The notes: generated by a model from the sequence alone, not told the origin. Counted from the first letter of the stretch, positions 11,001 through 25,589 are shown. The stretch: 64,000 bases of DNA from Hemibagrus wyckioides (GCF_019097595.1 NC_080715.1:11799573-11863572); one strand, 5' to 3'. Program-made: numbers and translations.

Positions 11001-14000
11001 ACCTAAAATCATACAAAAGTTACAGACAAAAAACTTTTTCCTTACTCCGATATAACAGAATTATATTAGACATTCAGAATTTTCATTACAAGTTGGCTAG
11101 AGTGAATTATTATGACTCGGCAACCAAGAAACCCTGCTGAAGACTAGAGAGTCATGTTTGTCGTGTAGTCATTTTTGGGGAGTTGCTGGTGCAGCACAAC
11201 TCTTGAAGCACCCTTCCTCCAACCATCTGCTCTCCTGCTGGGGGGCAGTTAAGGGCTTGCCACTCTGTCTCCAAGGCAACACCCATGCTCACCATGTTCC
11301 ATAATAATCTGAAGTCTGCTACCGGGTCTTACACATGTTTCTGCTTGTACCTCCACCTTCCCTCCTTTAGTGGGGGCAGAGGGAAGAACAGGGCAGTGAG
11401 GCCTACTTGATGTTATAAAAGACTCATGGCTGACCTGTTTGCTCCACCTACTACTGAGGATAGAGTCTAGTAGAAGCATTGAACTGGGCCCAACCCCCAC
11501 TACCTCGTACCCCTGCCCCCCTACACTCCCTCTTACACACTAAACAAAACAAAGGTGGGAAACATACCCTTTGTCTGTTATAGGTAAACAAAGCGTGGCG
11601 GGGTTTTTTAAAGTATTTTTTAATTTAAGTTATTTATTTAAGTTATGTTTGTGCTATTGTGCTTGCACTTTACACATACACGTTGAAAGACAGGATAGAT
11701 AGCTCACATCTCCTGGAGTGTATTTTTATGAGGGAGAACTAAATCTGTCTATTCGTTTTTAAAACGAATTTTCCTACACAAGTCGTAAGAAGAGAGCAAA
11801 TTGAAAGATACAGTCTTAATACCGAAGTCAGAATTTTTTATTACTACAGTGAAATACAGTGATTTTTAAGAAAACATAATAGGTGCACCTGTCCTTTGTT
11901 TCTGATATGCAAATTTAATTGAGACAGTGTGGCTTATGACGTTAATTAGATACTGTAACACATACAATGGCACAGTGACATGGGCTAGCAGCTGTTTTTT
12001 TAACCAATAAACTACCTGGCCTCCAGAAAATTACTTTGGAGGTTTGCCTGTGGTGTCTGCATACAGCAGATGTTTTGAGTATGGAAGTCTGTTTTCTTGT
12101 TGAAACCAGCATGGGTAGCAATAAACACACCACAAAACAGACCACACTATTTACTATTTAGCTGTATTTGTCTGCCTGTATAAACTTGCACAAAAATGTG
12201 AGCAAGAGACAAACACTCTTTCAACGAGGCTAGCATTTTCCGTTAAATTATTGGTGGTACGTAGTCAATAACCAGTGGAACTTCATGCATGATATATTAA
12301 CAAAAAGACTTATTGTAAAGGGGTTGGCAAGGAGAGCGACTCAAGAATGTGTCAGCACTATTGTATCTCTCCCCTGTAGTTCTAGATACTTCTCAGCATG
12401 ACATGCCCATTTTCCTCATCTCATACAATTGTATTTTTAAACTATAGGAGGGAAATTTTACTCAAGTAAAGTCATAGGCTTCCTTGTCACAAACCCTCAT
12501 TCATATCACTTAATGCTATTATATATCTTCCGAATATATTCATGTTCAGTCACATGAACTGAGCAGCTAGCTTAGTCTAAAGGTGTGCCTTCTTTGTTGG
12601 GGCTTGTGGTTTCATTAAGCTCCTGTCAAATCAGAAATATTTTCACTATAATTAAAAAGGAGATGCATTTGATAAGCAGGTTTAGCACTTGTGTTAAAAT
12701 CTACCTAGAAGACCTAGAAGAAGCTAGATTTATGATTTTTGTTTATGATATGCTTTGAATTTCCCCCAAACTGCCCCTCCTAACAGATCGTGCAAATTTA
12801 ACGTAGTTTAATCAGGATTTAGTCAAGATTTCTATTACTGATATATTATGCAGTGCAAAGATAAACCTGACCTTGTGGTATGATGTTATGAAATAGGTAA
12901 TTAGATATCTATTTATCATGCTTTCAAAGGGTATGGAAAAAATAGTAAGCTTTTTACCTTCACCTAAAGTACCAGTACATGGCCATTTCTCGTAATTTCC
13001 TATTAAATCGAATTATCATCAGTTGTTTTAGTGACTTGTACGTGATCCACTAATAGCCCATCAAACAAACATCATGTATTCTAATTCAGTCATTGACTTA
13101 CTTTTGTTCTGAGTCTTTTTGACTTGATCCAGAGCTTGGTGAAGCTCTATACAATATACATTACAATAAATGTGACTGACAACTATCATGATGCAATGGC
13201 CTGATGTAATTGCACAAGACAAAAAAACCTGTGGAATGTGAAAAATTAAAACTACCAGGAACAGGGTAGCACAGGGTAGGAAAGGGTAGGAAAGCCCTGC
13301 CCCCAGTCACTTCATTCTTTGAAAAAGTGCTACTCAGGAAGGATCTCAAATATCAATGACTTCCGAACGTGTTTCGTTTCAGGAAGAAAGGAAGTTGTTT
13401 AGTAGCATTTCCAATGGTGAACACGTGCAACTGGTGTGTTGTAACAGCAACTTATTGTCCAACGCTGCAGCTGAATTATAACAAAGCCTACAGTCAGGAC
13501 AAAAAAGGGCAAAAGTGTTGCATATCAATAGGACCCACTTCACCTCCTAAATATATCTGCTTCACAGTCTGTTTATCAATGGTGGGAAGCTGTTAAAACT
13601 GAAATGAAGAACACTGACACATCTGTGAGGCTGAAGGTTTACACCAAACTTTATTATTTGAAAAAATATGGAAAACTGTTTACTATTAACTTTTGCTACT
13701 TTTTTTTTTACTGATAAATTTTTACAAAAATTTCATTGGACTAATTTTTTTTGACCCGGAGCATAAATTCTGCAGAATGATTATTCATACTCGAATGTAT
13801 ACAAACAGTGTACTTGTCAATACACAACATAGCTCTTGTCTATTTATGAATTGTAAATAGATTTTAAAGGTAAACTACACTTGTAGAACCAGGTGCCCAG
13901 AAAAGTACACACATTTACAATCTTTTTAGGCCAAACATTATTGATATAGCTGCTGTTTATAAAACTGATCTGTTGTGATGGACAGTTCATAAGCCTCTCT

Positions 14001-14046
14001 CTACCATGTTCATCAGTGGAAGGTGACTAACATCAACCAGATATTT
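8086..14046. other. Long intergenic stretch without a recognised gene
   Basis: Small repeat pieces are present. 8830-8985 contains 'ggagcctatccagggtatg' and 'ccatcgcagggcatcag', a degenerate copy of the fish repeat also at 61355-61648. 10081-10150 is a SINE/LINE tail-like segment ('gtttattgtta...cagtgaaattctta'). The remainder (10.2-14.0 kb) is AT-rich with scattered chance open frames. I see no splice-supported exon or RNA gene. Confidence 0.5.
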
Positions 14047-14058
14047 GATGATGATGAT

Positions 14059-15215
<1,157 letters not shown>

Positions 15216-15639
15216 AGTGGATCAACAGGATAGGCGTGTAGATAATTGCTGTGCTTTAAAATCCCATCAAAATGCACTGTGATGTGCATACGTATCGAGC
15301 TGACACTGAAATACTCTTCTTTTTCTTACCTTCATATTTATGTCAGGTATGTGAGATTTTCATAACTTTACACATTAGAGAAACGGGGTACTTATTTGTA
15401 TTTTTTGGAGGGGGGGACTGGGATGTATTCCTTCAGTATATGTCTTACCTGGAAGTAAAAAAAAAAAAAAAATGTGGAAGTAGTGTACCTTTACAAAAGA
15501 TTTAAGGTACATAGTTGGACTTTAAAATATATATATTTCTAGGTAAAATCATCAAAGGTGTATCGCTCCACTGACAATGAAAGGTACAGGTTAGTATATT
15601 TTTATTTTTCATTAAATAAAATCTGAATAGTGGAGAACA
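15216..15639. other. Intergenic, nothing recognised
   Basis: AT-rich with an A-run near 15458-15472. No gene seen. Confidence 0.4.
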
Positions 15640-16450
15640 GGTGGGGTGTTAGGGACCCTAGAGGAGGAAGGGATTGGGAAAGATAGGGAAAGGAGGGAGG
15701 AGGAGGAGAAGAAGAAGGAGGAGGAAAAGCAATTTGGGGCTTTTGTCCGCGCTTATTTAGAGCCCCCTCGGAGCAGAGAGGAACAGCACATGGACCTAAT
15801 CTGAACGGTTTAACGAGGACTGAGCGTTTGGTTGGAAGTTGGAGGAAAAAGATGTGGTAACCCTTTACACACCAGGCGAACAAAAAACCAAAGGAAAAGC
15901 GAGTGGAAGTCTATCCTTGACGGTACGGGTGTCTTCATAACAATACGGAGTTGGGTCGCGTTGCTAGCTTAGCTTTGAATTGTACTGGCATTGGGCAAGT
16001 TAAACGGAAAAAAAAACGTGCGATGTATAAAATGCCAGCGTCTCTTTCTGTCGATCTAGCAGATGATGTGAGTGAGAAATGGCAGATATAAGCCGAACTA
16101 TCTTTTGCTTTTGAGGTGAAATTTCGTGAGCGAGCAGAGCGCGCGCGCGCGCGTTCTTTCCCCAAGCAGAGAACAATAGTAAAACTCGGCTTTCAGTATG
16201 ATTTGGTCATAATTATGAAATTTCAGCATTTATTTCAGCATTCTAACGCTTTATTGCTGTCCATAGCGAAGAAACGTGATTTCTCTGAGCTGAATGTGTT
16301 TAAATGTGGTTCATTTTGTGGAAAAAGTTTAGTGTTGGGCATTGGGGTAAGATGATGAGTATGTAAGCAGCGCGAGACGGAGAGGGAGAGGAGGCGACAC
16401 GTTGCACGCCACATTTTACTCCTAATGGAAGAAACATCTCAGGGTTTAAA
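15640..16450 (+). promoter_or_regulatory. Putative promoter and 5' exon region of the connexin gene
   Basis: Base composition changes here from AT-rich to G-rich and CpG-containing. A purine tract runs 15655-15728, CpG clusters occur near 15930-16160 including (GC)n at 16139-16153, and a further CpG patch lies at 16366-16410. A TATA-like 'gtataaaat' is at 16025-16033. The connexin coding exon at 19736 begins with a splice acceptor and only 14 nt of leader, so a 5' non-coding exon must lie upstream, and this is the best candidate. The exact start site and donor are not determined. Confidence 0.4.
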
Positions 16451-19400
16451 GGGATGAACTTCATTTCTGATTTTTATATCTCTCGGATTTCAAAATACAT
16501 CGGCTAAGGCTTCGAAATGCAGTTATTTGTTCAGAAGTTGATCAAATAAGGTCTATATGAAGATATTTATAGACTATTATGAAGTAACTGCTTCAGTAGA
16601 CTTCATCTTGTCTGGACTCTTTTACCGTTTATCTTTTGTCTAAAATAAGTTATTAGAGATGTTTTTGTTCTCAAATTGCTCCAAACGAGAACCCTGTGTC
16701 CATTTACCCAGCTAGATGGTTGACCTGTAAGTTTGTTGTTGACCAGAATTTTCTAGGCATCTTTTGCGAGTTCCTACAGAGGGCTCGGTATTTACTGATG
16801 GAGGCTCCGCGAATCGTTTTGAGTGAGTCGACTCCCATGAATCACCTATCAAAAGTTGGACAAATTGGCATCTTTTTTCAATTAAGTTTTTAACACTCGC
16901 ATGCCTCGCTTGTGGAACACCGATTGTCAAAGTCAGTGTGGTTATACAGTAGCAGTTAAATCTGGATTGTGGTATGTGTGGTCTTTCCTAGGCCAATTAT
17001 GTCACCTAGATGATTCTGTTCTTGGTCATAAAAACTAGTTTTATAGGTCTGTGAAAGTTAAATTAGTGTAAAATCTTCACCCTGTATTGTGTCAGGGTTC
17101 AAATTTCTGGATGTTTGGTGAAAAGGAGAAATAAGGAAAAAAAGTTTGTCCTGGTAGTTCAAAAGAGTCACATGTGAGTGACTCCTCTTGGACAGCAATT
17201 CCTTGGACTTGACCTTGGTGGTTATTTGGGTCATATGGCAACATTTCGAATCATATATCCAATAATTATTTGTTACAACAGGGGTCAGCGATCAACACAT
17301 ATAGCTTTAAATGTTTTTAGATGCTTTTTTTAAGGAATCAAACACAAAGTTTCTCCTGGTAGAATGAATTGATTCAGAGTGAGCCATTTTGGACATGAAT
17401 ACTTGGGAGAGTTAACTACTCTCCCAGATGTGTCTCACAATGCCGTCCTGTTTCTGTGGTGCTCACTGAGTCTAATGGCTGTCCTGTTTGGGTTTTGCAG
17501 GACTCCTATGTGGAATGTTGGAATCATTGATATTTGAAACAGTGCTGTGTTCATTCCCTTGAGGAATTTGGGGAATTTGGATTTAGAGATGAGGCCTCAA
17601 ATTCAGCCTAAAACATTTCAGTTACATGATAGAAGGTGACACAATCTTTCTAGCGTATGTTTAGACTGTTGGTGAGTTGCACTTAGCTCCTCAACTACAT
17701 ATTTCTGGCCTCTGGAGATCTCCTGAGAGGCTCCTGATCACCACACCTCTGTTTCTCCTTGTTGAAGTAGGAGTTTTGGAGAAGAAAGGATCAGTTTAAT
17801 CAGAAATGTGATTTTCAGGTTAAACTACTTCGTCTTCTGCTCCAAATCAAGAACTGTTGGATCATGTGCTATTGCTCTCCCAGACCTGATTCTCTTGATT
17901 CTTCTGGGGTGAGTCTGATGCCATTGATGTTTGGCATTTTTACCCAGCTGAGCAGGGTGTAACTCTGGAAATGTTGAGGTGTAAGTGTGAGCATGTCACA
18001 ACTGGCTCATTGTGCAGCTTTTACTAATGGATGTACCCTTCTAGCTATTCCTACAAATTGTTGTAATTTGGTGCATGTGTGGTGGTGGTGGTATAGGGCA
18101 CGTGTAGTGTCGGAGCTCACAATGACTCTTTGTAGGGGAGCTACCTCTCATAAAATTCCACCCTGCATGCAAGTTGTAGTTTTACCAATCTCTACAGCTG
18201 TTTGCATTGCTTTCAGATATTTAAAAGAAACACACAGAGTTCTATATACACATGGATTTACACCTTTACCTGCATTTTACTGTGTACTAAACAGTCTTCA
18301 AGACCGTTTTTAGCACCAGAGTAATCAGCCTGCATTGTAATAAGCTACGCCTTTGTAGTCTGTCAGTCTGCTATGTACATACTCTGACATGCCGCTGCAT
18401 GCATTGGGAGATGAAGACATTCCTACTTTTGGAGTATTCTACAGCCTGGCACTAGTTAAAAGCTCAAGTGAAGGAACACAGCTGAAGGGTATTTGCCGAG
18501 AAAAGGCTTAAGAATAGCCTTGTTTGTGGTGGGCGGAGAGGGTGGACTTGATGTCTGGTGTTAGTTACACAAGCAGTTTTAACAGCCCCAACCAATGTTT
18601 GCTAAGGTTTTTAGTTGACTAGGTCATTCTGAATGTCGTGCAAATCCAAGCCACTGACCCCAGTGTTATAATCTCGAAACTTTTTTCATCCAGGCTTTAT
18701 TAGCTGTTTGGTTGAGCTAGGGAAATTGCAGTTCACATAGACGCGTGTTTTCCTGTTCTTGTCTTTGACCCTGAACACCAGCTGAGCTCCCTTTCAGTCT
18801 GCCAGTACACAGTCGAACCAGCTGGCTATTTTGAACTTCTTTTAGTAGGTAGGTGCTAACCCACATTGTTCAGAAAGCACTAAAAAAAGCAAATGGCAGA
18901 GTCAAAGGGCTATTTCATGCCATGGTTTTACTACCCTTTAGTGCATTTCTTCACACATTTTATATTTGAAGGGCTTACTGATTCCCTACAGTTATTGCTG
19001 GCTAGGGTGTAGAGGGCCCAAAAACCCTTTGCTCAGAAATCCCCCCCCCCCCCCCCCCACTAAGAACGGTAAAATTATTTTGCCCAAGTTAAAAGTAAGT
19101 CTACTGCCTTATTCCCTCTCGGTCAAGGCGACAGAAAAGCCGAAACCTAGTTAATACAAACACTAAGACAAGTAATCAAGGATGAAACTTTTTGCAGTAT
19201 TCCTGTTAGGCATTGTGTGAATGTTGTGCGCCTCAACCTTTACACAGTATCATGGTGGCTCCATCTAGTGGCCGTGAATTTATTTTTCCTTGCAAGTCTT
19301 TGTTCTGAAATATTAAACCCTCAGCTGTACTGACTCAGTCCATTTCTGTTTGCTTTGCTTGGCTGTTCCAAGAGTTGATCTTCAGGGCAACTGTATTCAG

Positions 19401-19735
19401 TGTATAGGGAATGTTTGTCCTTTTAAAATTCTAGTTTTGAAGGCATCAACTATAATAAGAATCCTAGGATCCTGGTTGTTGAATACGGAGCCACCACAGA
19501 GGCAAACAGATCGCAGTCAAATTAATATAAATCTGCTTTTTCATTTGGAATTATTATTTGTAAAGTTTGTCTACTGTAAATGAGATGAGACCAGTGCATT
19601 TTATACTAGCCCAAAAGTTTTCAATCCAGTCTCTGAAGGTTATTATTATGGGATAGAACCTGGGCTAGTTTATGCATGTCTGTTGCTATATATGGGTTCT
19701 AATATTTTTCTTTTTTCTTTTTTTTTTACCGACAG
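16451..19735 (+). other. Probable 5' intron of the connexin gene
   Basis: No coding exon or named repeat was recognised. It contains a run of 18 C at 19041-19058. It ends in a long pyrimidine tract (about 19707-19729) and 'accgacag', a good acceptor at 19735. Confidence 0.5.
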
Positions 19736-19749
19736 GGAAAAGTGACACC

Positions 19750-20913
19750 ATGAGTTGGAGTTTCCTGACACGTCTTCTGGAGGAGATCTCCAACCACTCA
19801 ACATTTGTAGGCAAGCTCTGGCTTACGTTGCTGATTGTGTTTCGGATCGTACTGACAGTGGTGGGTGGTGAATCAATATACTATGATGAACAGAGTAAGT
19901 TCGTATGCAATACACATCAACCTGGTTGCGAAAACGTGTGCTACGATGCGTTTGCGCCGCTCTCGCATGTAAGGTTCTGGGTTTTCCAGATCATCGTGAT
20001 CACCACACCCACCATTCTGTACCTTGGGTTTGCCATGCACAAGATCGCACGCATGGACGACAACGATTACGGTTCACGTGGTGGGCGCAAACGCATGCCT
20101 ATGGTAAAGCGGAGCGCCAACCGTGACTACGAGGAGGCAGAGGACAACGGCGAGGAGGACCCCATGATCTCAGAGGAGATTGAGCCGGAGAAGGAGAAAG
20201 AAAAGGAGAAAGAACCAAAGAAGAAGCATGATGGACGGAGACGCATCAAGCGGGACGGCCTGATGAAGGTCTACGTGATGCAGCTTCTCTCACGTGTGGC
20301 TTTCGAGGTGGCTTTCCTGTTCGGCCAGTATGTGCTGTACGGGTTCGAGGTGGCACCGTCCTACGTGTGCACTCGTAGCCCATGCCCACACACTGTGGAT
20401 TGCTTTGTTTCGCGTCCCACTGAGAAGACCATCTTCCTGCTCATCATGTATGCCGTGAGCGCTCTCTGTCTGCTGCTCACCTTGCTTGAGATCTTGCATT
20501 TAGGCATCAGTGGCATCCGTGACGCTTTCCATAACCGTGCAAGGCGCCAACATCACCATCAACTAGCCAGGACTAATGCGAGAAGCTTGGTCTGCGCACG
20601 TCACATGCCCTCAGCACCCCCAGGCTACCACACAGCCCTGAAGAAGGATTCTGGCAAGGCAGGTGCAAGAGGTGAATACAACCTGGGTGACTTGGACCGC
20701 GAGGCTTTGGGGGACGTGTCCACACGGGAGCACATGCGACGGCACCTAAAGCTAGCGCAGCAACACCTGGACATGGCCTACCAGAGTGAGGAGGGCAGTC
20801 CGGTGCGAAGCGGCAGCCCTGAATCCAATGGCACTGCCGCTGAGCAGAACCGCCTCAACTTTGAGAAACAAGAGAAGCAAGCCAGTTCCTGTGAGAAAGG
20901 TAACATTATCTAA
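19750..20913 (+). CDS. gjc1-like: Gamma-class connexin (Cx45 / Cx43.4-like gap junction protein)
   Basis: The 387-residue protein forms hexameric connexons that dock between cells. The N-terminus [13 protein letters not shown] is typical of the gamma group. There are four membrane segments (about 21-40, 76-96, 198-220 and 235-260). Extracellular loop 1 has C53-x6-C60-x3-C64 ([12 protein letters not shown]). Loop 2 has C-x4-C-x5-C ([12 protein letters not shown]). The long cytoplasmic loop is charged, with [11 protein letters not shown], a KEKEKEKE run and [13 protein letters not shown], as in Cx45/Cx43.4. The start is ATG 19750 with context gacaccATGa; the upstream in-frame ATG 19672 lies before the splice acceptor. 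The tail ends either EKGNII by reading into the intron or, if the donor at 20900 is used, EKGIRA via the exon at 21714. The Cx43.4 (gjc4) subgroup is as likely as gjc1. Confidence 0.9.
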   Translation: MSWSFLTRLLEEISNHSTFVGKLWLTLLIVFRIVLTVVGGESIYYDEQSKFVCNTHQPGCENVCYDAFAPLSHVRFWVFQIIVITTPTILYLGFAMHKIARMDDNDYGSRGGRKRMPMVKRSANRDYEEAEDNGEEDPMISEEIEPEKEKEKEKEPKKKHDGRRRIKRDGLMKVYVMQLLSRVAFEVAFLFGQYVLYGFEVAPSYVCTRSPCPHTVDCFVSRPTEKTIFLLIMYAVSALCLLLTLLEILHLGISGIRDAFHNRARRQHHHQLARTNARSLVCARHMPSAPPGYHTALKKDSGKAGARGEYNLGDLDREALGDVSTREHMRRHLKLAQQHLDMAYQSEEGSPVRSGSPESNGTAAEQNRLNFEKQEKQASSCEKGNII

Positions 20914-21713
20914 AAACAAAACATACGTTTTTGCAATTGGAATCCCTGTTTTCTCTAAATATGTTGAATATTAAGTGTGGGAAATCAGTTGCACAGTGAC
21001 TGTGATCCAATTATCACAGAAATGCAGCCACTTTTTTTCTTAAATTTTAGAATAACTGGGGTGGAAAATATATGGTTACCTTTAGATAATTATTCAATTA
21101 AACCATCCAATATAGCAATTTACATATTACTATCCTTAGGTTTCACAATTTCTTTTAAGACCATAGCATTAAGACTGCAACTAGTGATTTAAAAACTGCT
21201 AGTGTATATAATCTATATCTACCGGTATTTTAGCTTATTTAATTCTTGCCCCAAACCTTATGATGCCTCTATTATCTGGAAACTCTGTTTATAAGGAAAT
21301 ATAAATTGCATGAATAAAAACAGGATATAGAATTCATTCGTTAAATGGTGTCTGAATGAACTTTCACCCCCAAAATTCTGTTTTCCCGTTAATGCCGCTA
21401 TGCCAAAGACAAATTGGTGGCATGTTGAAGCGTAAACGTCGTCTGTGTTTTAAGTGTTTGTTTATTAATAATAGAGGGAAAAAACCTATTAAGCTCCAGT
21501 CTATCACGATTGAGCCCTACATGCATTGTGCTACAGATGAATGAATAGTAATGTATGGAATTAAAATCTTGAGTGTGATGACTCTATTGTGGAATTCTAA
21601 AAGGCAACAATAAAATAATTTTTAAGATAATTGTCCTGTACAGTTCATATACTCACCACTCCAAAATCTTGCATTGTATATGTATGTATAAAATCTTTTT
21701 TTCTGTCTTTCAG

Positions 21714-23696
21714 GAATCAGAGCCTGAGTCCCAGGTCAGCGTTTTGCATCTGTTTTCTTTCCTACCGAAACAACATGGAGGAATAGCCGCTATAAAGATG
21801 GACATCGTGTCTGTGTAGGATTTTTTGCTAAGGCAGCACAACACTGTGAGCATGCTGGAGAACAATAAGAACAGCCTGTGCAGTATTATGGCAGGACGGC
21901 ACGTCAGCCTCTGAGAAGATCTTCGCAGCCGGTGATACTTGAGGAGCAGTCTGCCTGACATTCCAAAGTACATGGGGCAAATAAAAAAATTCGTTCTGTA
22001 GCTGACTGAGCAGTTTTTGTGTGTTTATCCGTACCAGGAGAAGATCGTCCATATGTTTAAAGCGCTTCTTGCGAAGCGTCAAGGGTTGCATCTCAAAAAT
22101 GCCTTACGTTTTTTTTTTTTTGTGTTTGTTTGTTTTTTAAAACTGGAGTTTACATATTTCGTTGTCATTCCAAAAAGCAATGGATGAGCCAGTGTTGAAT
22201 CACACTATACTTTTTGGATAGTTTAGGTACAAAGTTAGGTTTTGTGTTTAAGTAGTGATCTGTAATTTGTAACTGCATGTATATGTGAACAAGTGTCATC
22301 AAAGGGTTTGTTACTGTCAAAAGTAGAATTTTTGTTTGTTATTCTGTTTAGGTTTTGATCTGTAGAGTTATGGTGGGGAAGATTGATTCTTCCTCTAGGA
22401 CATACTGTAGGATATACCAAGGACCTGTGTGTAAAGTTCCCAAGAAGGCGTTCTGGTCTTGAACCAGGTTTATAGACTTGACTCGATGTGTCAAAGAAAA
22501 AATTCTCCTTGGCCTTATATAGTACCTGTCAAAAGATTGGACCCACCCAGTCTCTGAACTCTTCTTTATACTGTTTTGTTTTGTTTTGTTTTAATAATAC
22601 TGAATACACCAAAACTGTTGGCTACCTCATATGGGGGGAACGCAATGAACAAACTTTGTATAGAACTTCTATTTATTCAGAGTAGCCTTAATAACAACTT
22701 TGTTTAGCAGCTCCATTAGATAGCCATCTTTGTTGCTTCGCCAACTTACCTGTATGATGTGCACTCACTTTCTGACCCTCACAGGAGGAAAATCCATCTC
22801 AAGACTCATTCATAGGCATCAACACACTTATTTATGTTTTTCAAAGCATGTTTAAACCAAAAGCTTTATGATCATAAGAACTGGGTGTGTGTCCAAGCTT
22901 TTGACCAGTATTAAAGAGCATCTGGGTGGAACTTTGACTCCACTATAGAATCCATGTGGTCTTAATCAACAGGTAATTCACACTGACCTTTGAGACCACC
23001 ACTGTTTTTGAGTCATGTTTTACGTTAGGCATTCAAGTGGCCTCAGTTTCCACTGCTTTAAATTAGAACATCTGTTTCATTTGTATTTCACAAAAAAATG
23101 ATGTTGCACAACTTAAATCCCAGTTACAAACTTAATTTGGTGGTTTTGTGTATATTGGGCTCCACATTCCAAACGAATTTGATATGTAGCCTGTACTTTG
23201 ACAGTAATTCATCTCGGGACACGGCGCCATCTGCGATGTAGGTCTGTACATTTGAGAAAATATTCGTCTCTGTTGCTTGTTAGAAACTGGAAACTGGCGA
23301 TCACCGTGCTGAAGGGTGTCAGCTTTGCTGTTCGGGAACATTAAAGCCACTTTTTTGGTGCCTTTTAAATAATCAAAACAATGAAAACCTGGAAAATGCT
23401 TGAATACTTGTGAAGCGTATTTGTTGACCTGCAAGGAAGCTTTTGATAGTTCTGTTTTCCACCTTGTGTGCGATGTGTATATGAGGATTTTTGTTGAATG
23501 CCTCTTTCTTCGGATGAGGACAGCAAGGCTTCTCTGTGCCATACAAAATGTTCTATCTTTATTGTTATTTTTTTTATGAATATTTTGCTTACTTTTTTCC
23601 GCAATACGTTTTCCTTTTAGGCCTGATGTGGATCTATCTGGCCATTCTGTTTGAGTCTTGTGTGTTTGGTCTAATTTTTAATAGGGTTGTGTGTGT

Positions 23697-23731
<35 letters not shown>

Positions 23732-24225
23732 TTTTGCCCCCCCCCCCCCTTTTTTTCCTCTAAATCTGTTTAGTTTCTTCTTCTTCTTCTTTTTAAACAA
23801 TCATTTGGTTCGTTATTTAAATGGAGTCAAACTGGTCCAAATGCATTTACATGTTTATATGCCTGGTTAATGGCCATGTGTAAGAGCTAAACTTGGGAAA
23901 CGATCCAATCCTTGATAAATGTGCCCTATTGACTGGTGTTTATCTAGTCTAATCTGAAAGAGATTAGCTTTGGGGAATTAAAAAAAAAACACAAGAAGTA
24001 CTCACAAACGTCACCTAGAGGAGATGTCCTGAATATTTTCTTAAAACAAGCTGCTTTGTTTTATTTCAGCATTAGTCTTGAATTTTCATATCATGCGTGG
24101 TGATTTATTTTTTTTGTTTGTTTGGTTTTTTTTATAAACTTTTGTACTTTTTGTCTTTTTATACAATTTGTACCAATAGTATTTTTGTGCAAGTTAAATA
24201 CTGAATAAAGCTTTGGAAATAATAC
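21714..24225 (+). other. Likely 3' exon and 3' UTR of the connexin gene
   Basis: The acceptor 'tttctgtctttcag' ends at 21713. Joined to a donor at 20899/20900 it adds codons for I-R-A and a TGA at 21725-21727. The following roughly 2.5 kb is non-coding and ends at AATAAA 24204-24209, a few bases after 'aaatactg'. The UTR holds a run of 31 T (23698-23728), then 13 C (23737-23749). If the upstream frame is not spliced, this segment would belong to no known exon, so the spliced model is preferred. Confidence 0.55.
24204..24209 (+). terminator. Polyadenylation signal of the connexin transcript
   Basis: AATAAA in 'ctgaataaagctttgg' with a T/GT-rich stretch 25-35 bases later ('cctgtggttt'). It is the best 3' end for the transcript before the next repeats. 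Confidence 0.55.
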
Positions 24226-24609
24226 ACAGTCCTGTGGTTTATTATTAACGTTCAATTTTTCGCTTGGATCTTTTTCCACTCCTGGCCGATTTCATGTACG
24301 CGTATTTCAGTTTGTTCTTCTGTTACAGACTGGATGTGCAGAACATGATTTCAGTTGCCATGAAATGTGTTCACACAGCTGCATTCTCCCAGCATTCCAG
24401 CAGCTGTCATGCGCACACAAAGCTTTTAGTGTTGCTGTTTTATGCAAGATGTTTTTCTGTTTAAAATGCACACATTTGATCATTTTCTATAGCAGAGGTA
24501 TTAATTTTGCATCAACCATCTATAATCCTCTAATCAAAAGAATTTATTAAAATATTTCGGTTTGTTGTACTTCTGTCCAGATTTAATTTAAATAGATGTC
24601 TAATGGAAA

Positions 24610-25190
24610 CCTATGTTTGTTGAGCATCCCATTCAAAAACCATTAATTAATTACTATCCATTTATTTGCAGCTTTAACAGTTTCTGGCAGAAGTTTTTGG
24701 CTGGTCACAGTTTATCTCAAAGGTGTTCAGTAGGCTTTAGGTCAGTGCTCCTTGCAAGAGCCCTTTGGATGTTCCTCCACTCTAATCTTGGCATCTTCAA
24801 ATGATATCATGGAGCTTGCTACAAGTGAAATAGCCTTTGTCACGTATACATTACAGCACAATGAAATTCTTTTCTTCACATATCCCATCCTTAGAGGTTG
24901 GGATCAGAGCACAGGGTCAGTCATGCTCCAAGCCTTGCTCAAGGGCCCAACAGTGGCAACTTGGCGGTGCTGGGGCTTGAACCCCCGATCTTCCAGGCAA
25001 CGACCCAGAGCCTTAACTACATAAGCCACCACTGCCCAAGTGCACGGGGATTCTGTCATTCTGGAACATATTTGGGCCTCCTAGTTCAAGAGAATGGAAA
25101 TAATAGGTCTACAGCATACTAAGTCATTGTAGTCAACTTTGTGGGAAAAACACATCAGGTGTATAGTTTTGGCCATCATATAGTGTACTA
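24610..25190 (-). mobile_element. Decayed Tc1-like element containing a SINE
   Basis: Plus-strand pieces match, in order, an antisense Tc1 relative: 'ttgagcatcccattcaaaa', 'caaaggtgttcagtaggct', 'ctccactctaatcttggc', then after the SINE 'tgcacggggattctgtcat', 'tttgggcctcctagttcaa' and the end 'ttttggccatcatatagtg'. It has no coding capacity. The SINE at 24836-25040 interrupts it. Confidence 0.7.
24836..25040 (-). mobile_element. tRNA-derived SINE, second family, nested
   Basis: In reverse complement it gives 'gggcagtggtggcttatgt', a tRNA-like B-box ('gggggttcaagccccag' type), 'gggcccttgagcaaggctt' and the 3' part 'gggatatgtgaagaaaaga' and 'atttcattgtgctgtaatg'. This is the same body and tail as the forward copy at 44109-44352. 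Candidate target duplication is 'caagtg' on both sides. Confidence 0.8.
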
Positions 25191-25589
25191 GCATATTTCT
25201 TTACTGATTTTTGGTCCATTTTCTAAATATATAGTATGGGGGAGATTTGGATTTATTGTAGAGTTTAGCATAGTGAAGGTTGTGCTATTGAAGAATTAAT
25301 AGTACATTCTTGTATCTTTTCTCTGTTTATAACACATTATAGCTTCATTCTGTATAATGTATTCACATTGTCACATCCTTAATATAGATGAATATACAGT
25401 ACACACCTGGCTGCAATTTCATATCTTGCTCGTAGAGCTTACATGGGCATGTGGTCCTGAAACCCATACATGTATTTGCAATTTGTTTAAGATTGCGTGC
25501 TTTCTCTTGTGTGCAGAGCACTTTTCACTTATCACCTGTTACTTATCATTATACGTTAGGTAACAACTGTGGCTAAAGTCTTGGGGCTC

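Noticed and set aside
15602..15883. 93-codon minus-strand frame in the connexin 5' region
   Set aside because: Produced by the purine tract (poly-Ser/Pro on the minus strand), with no domain.
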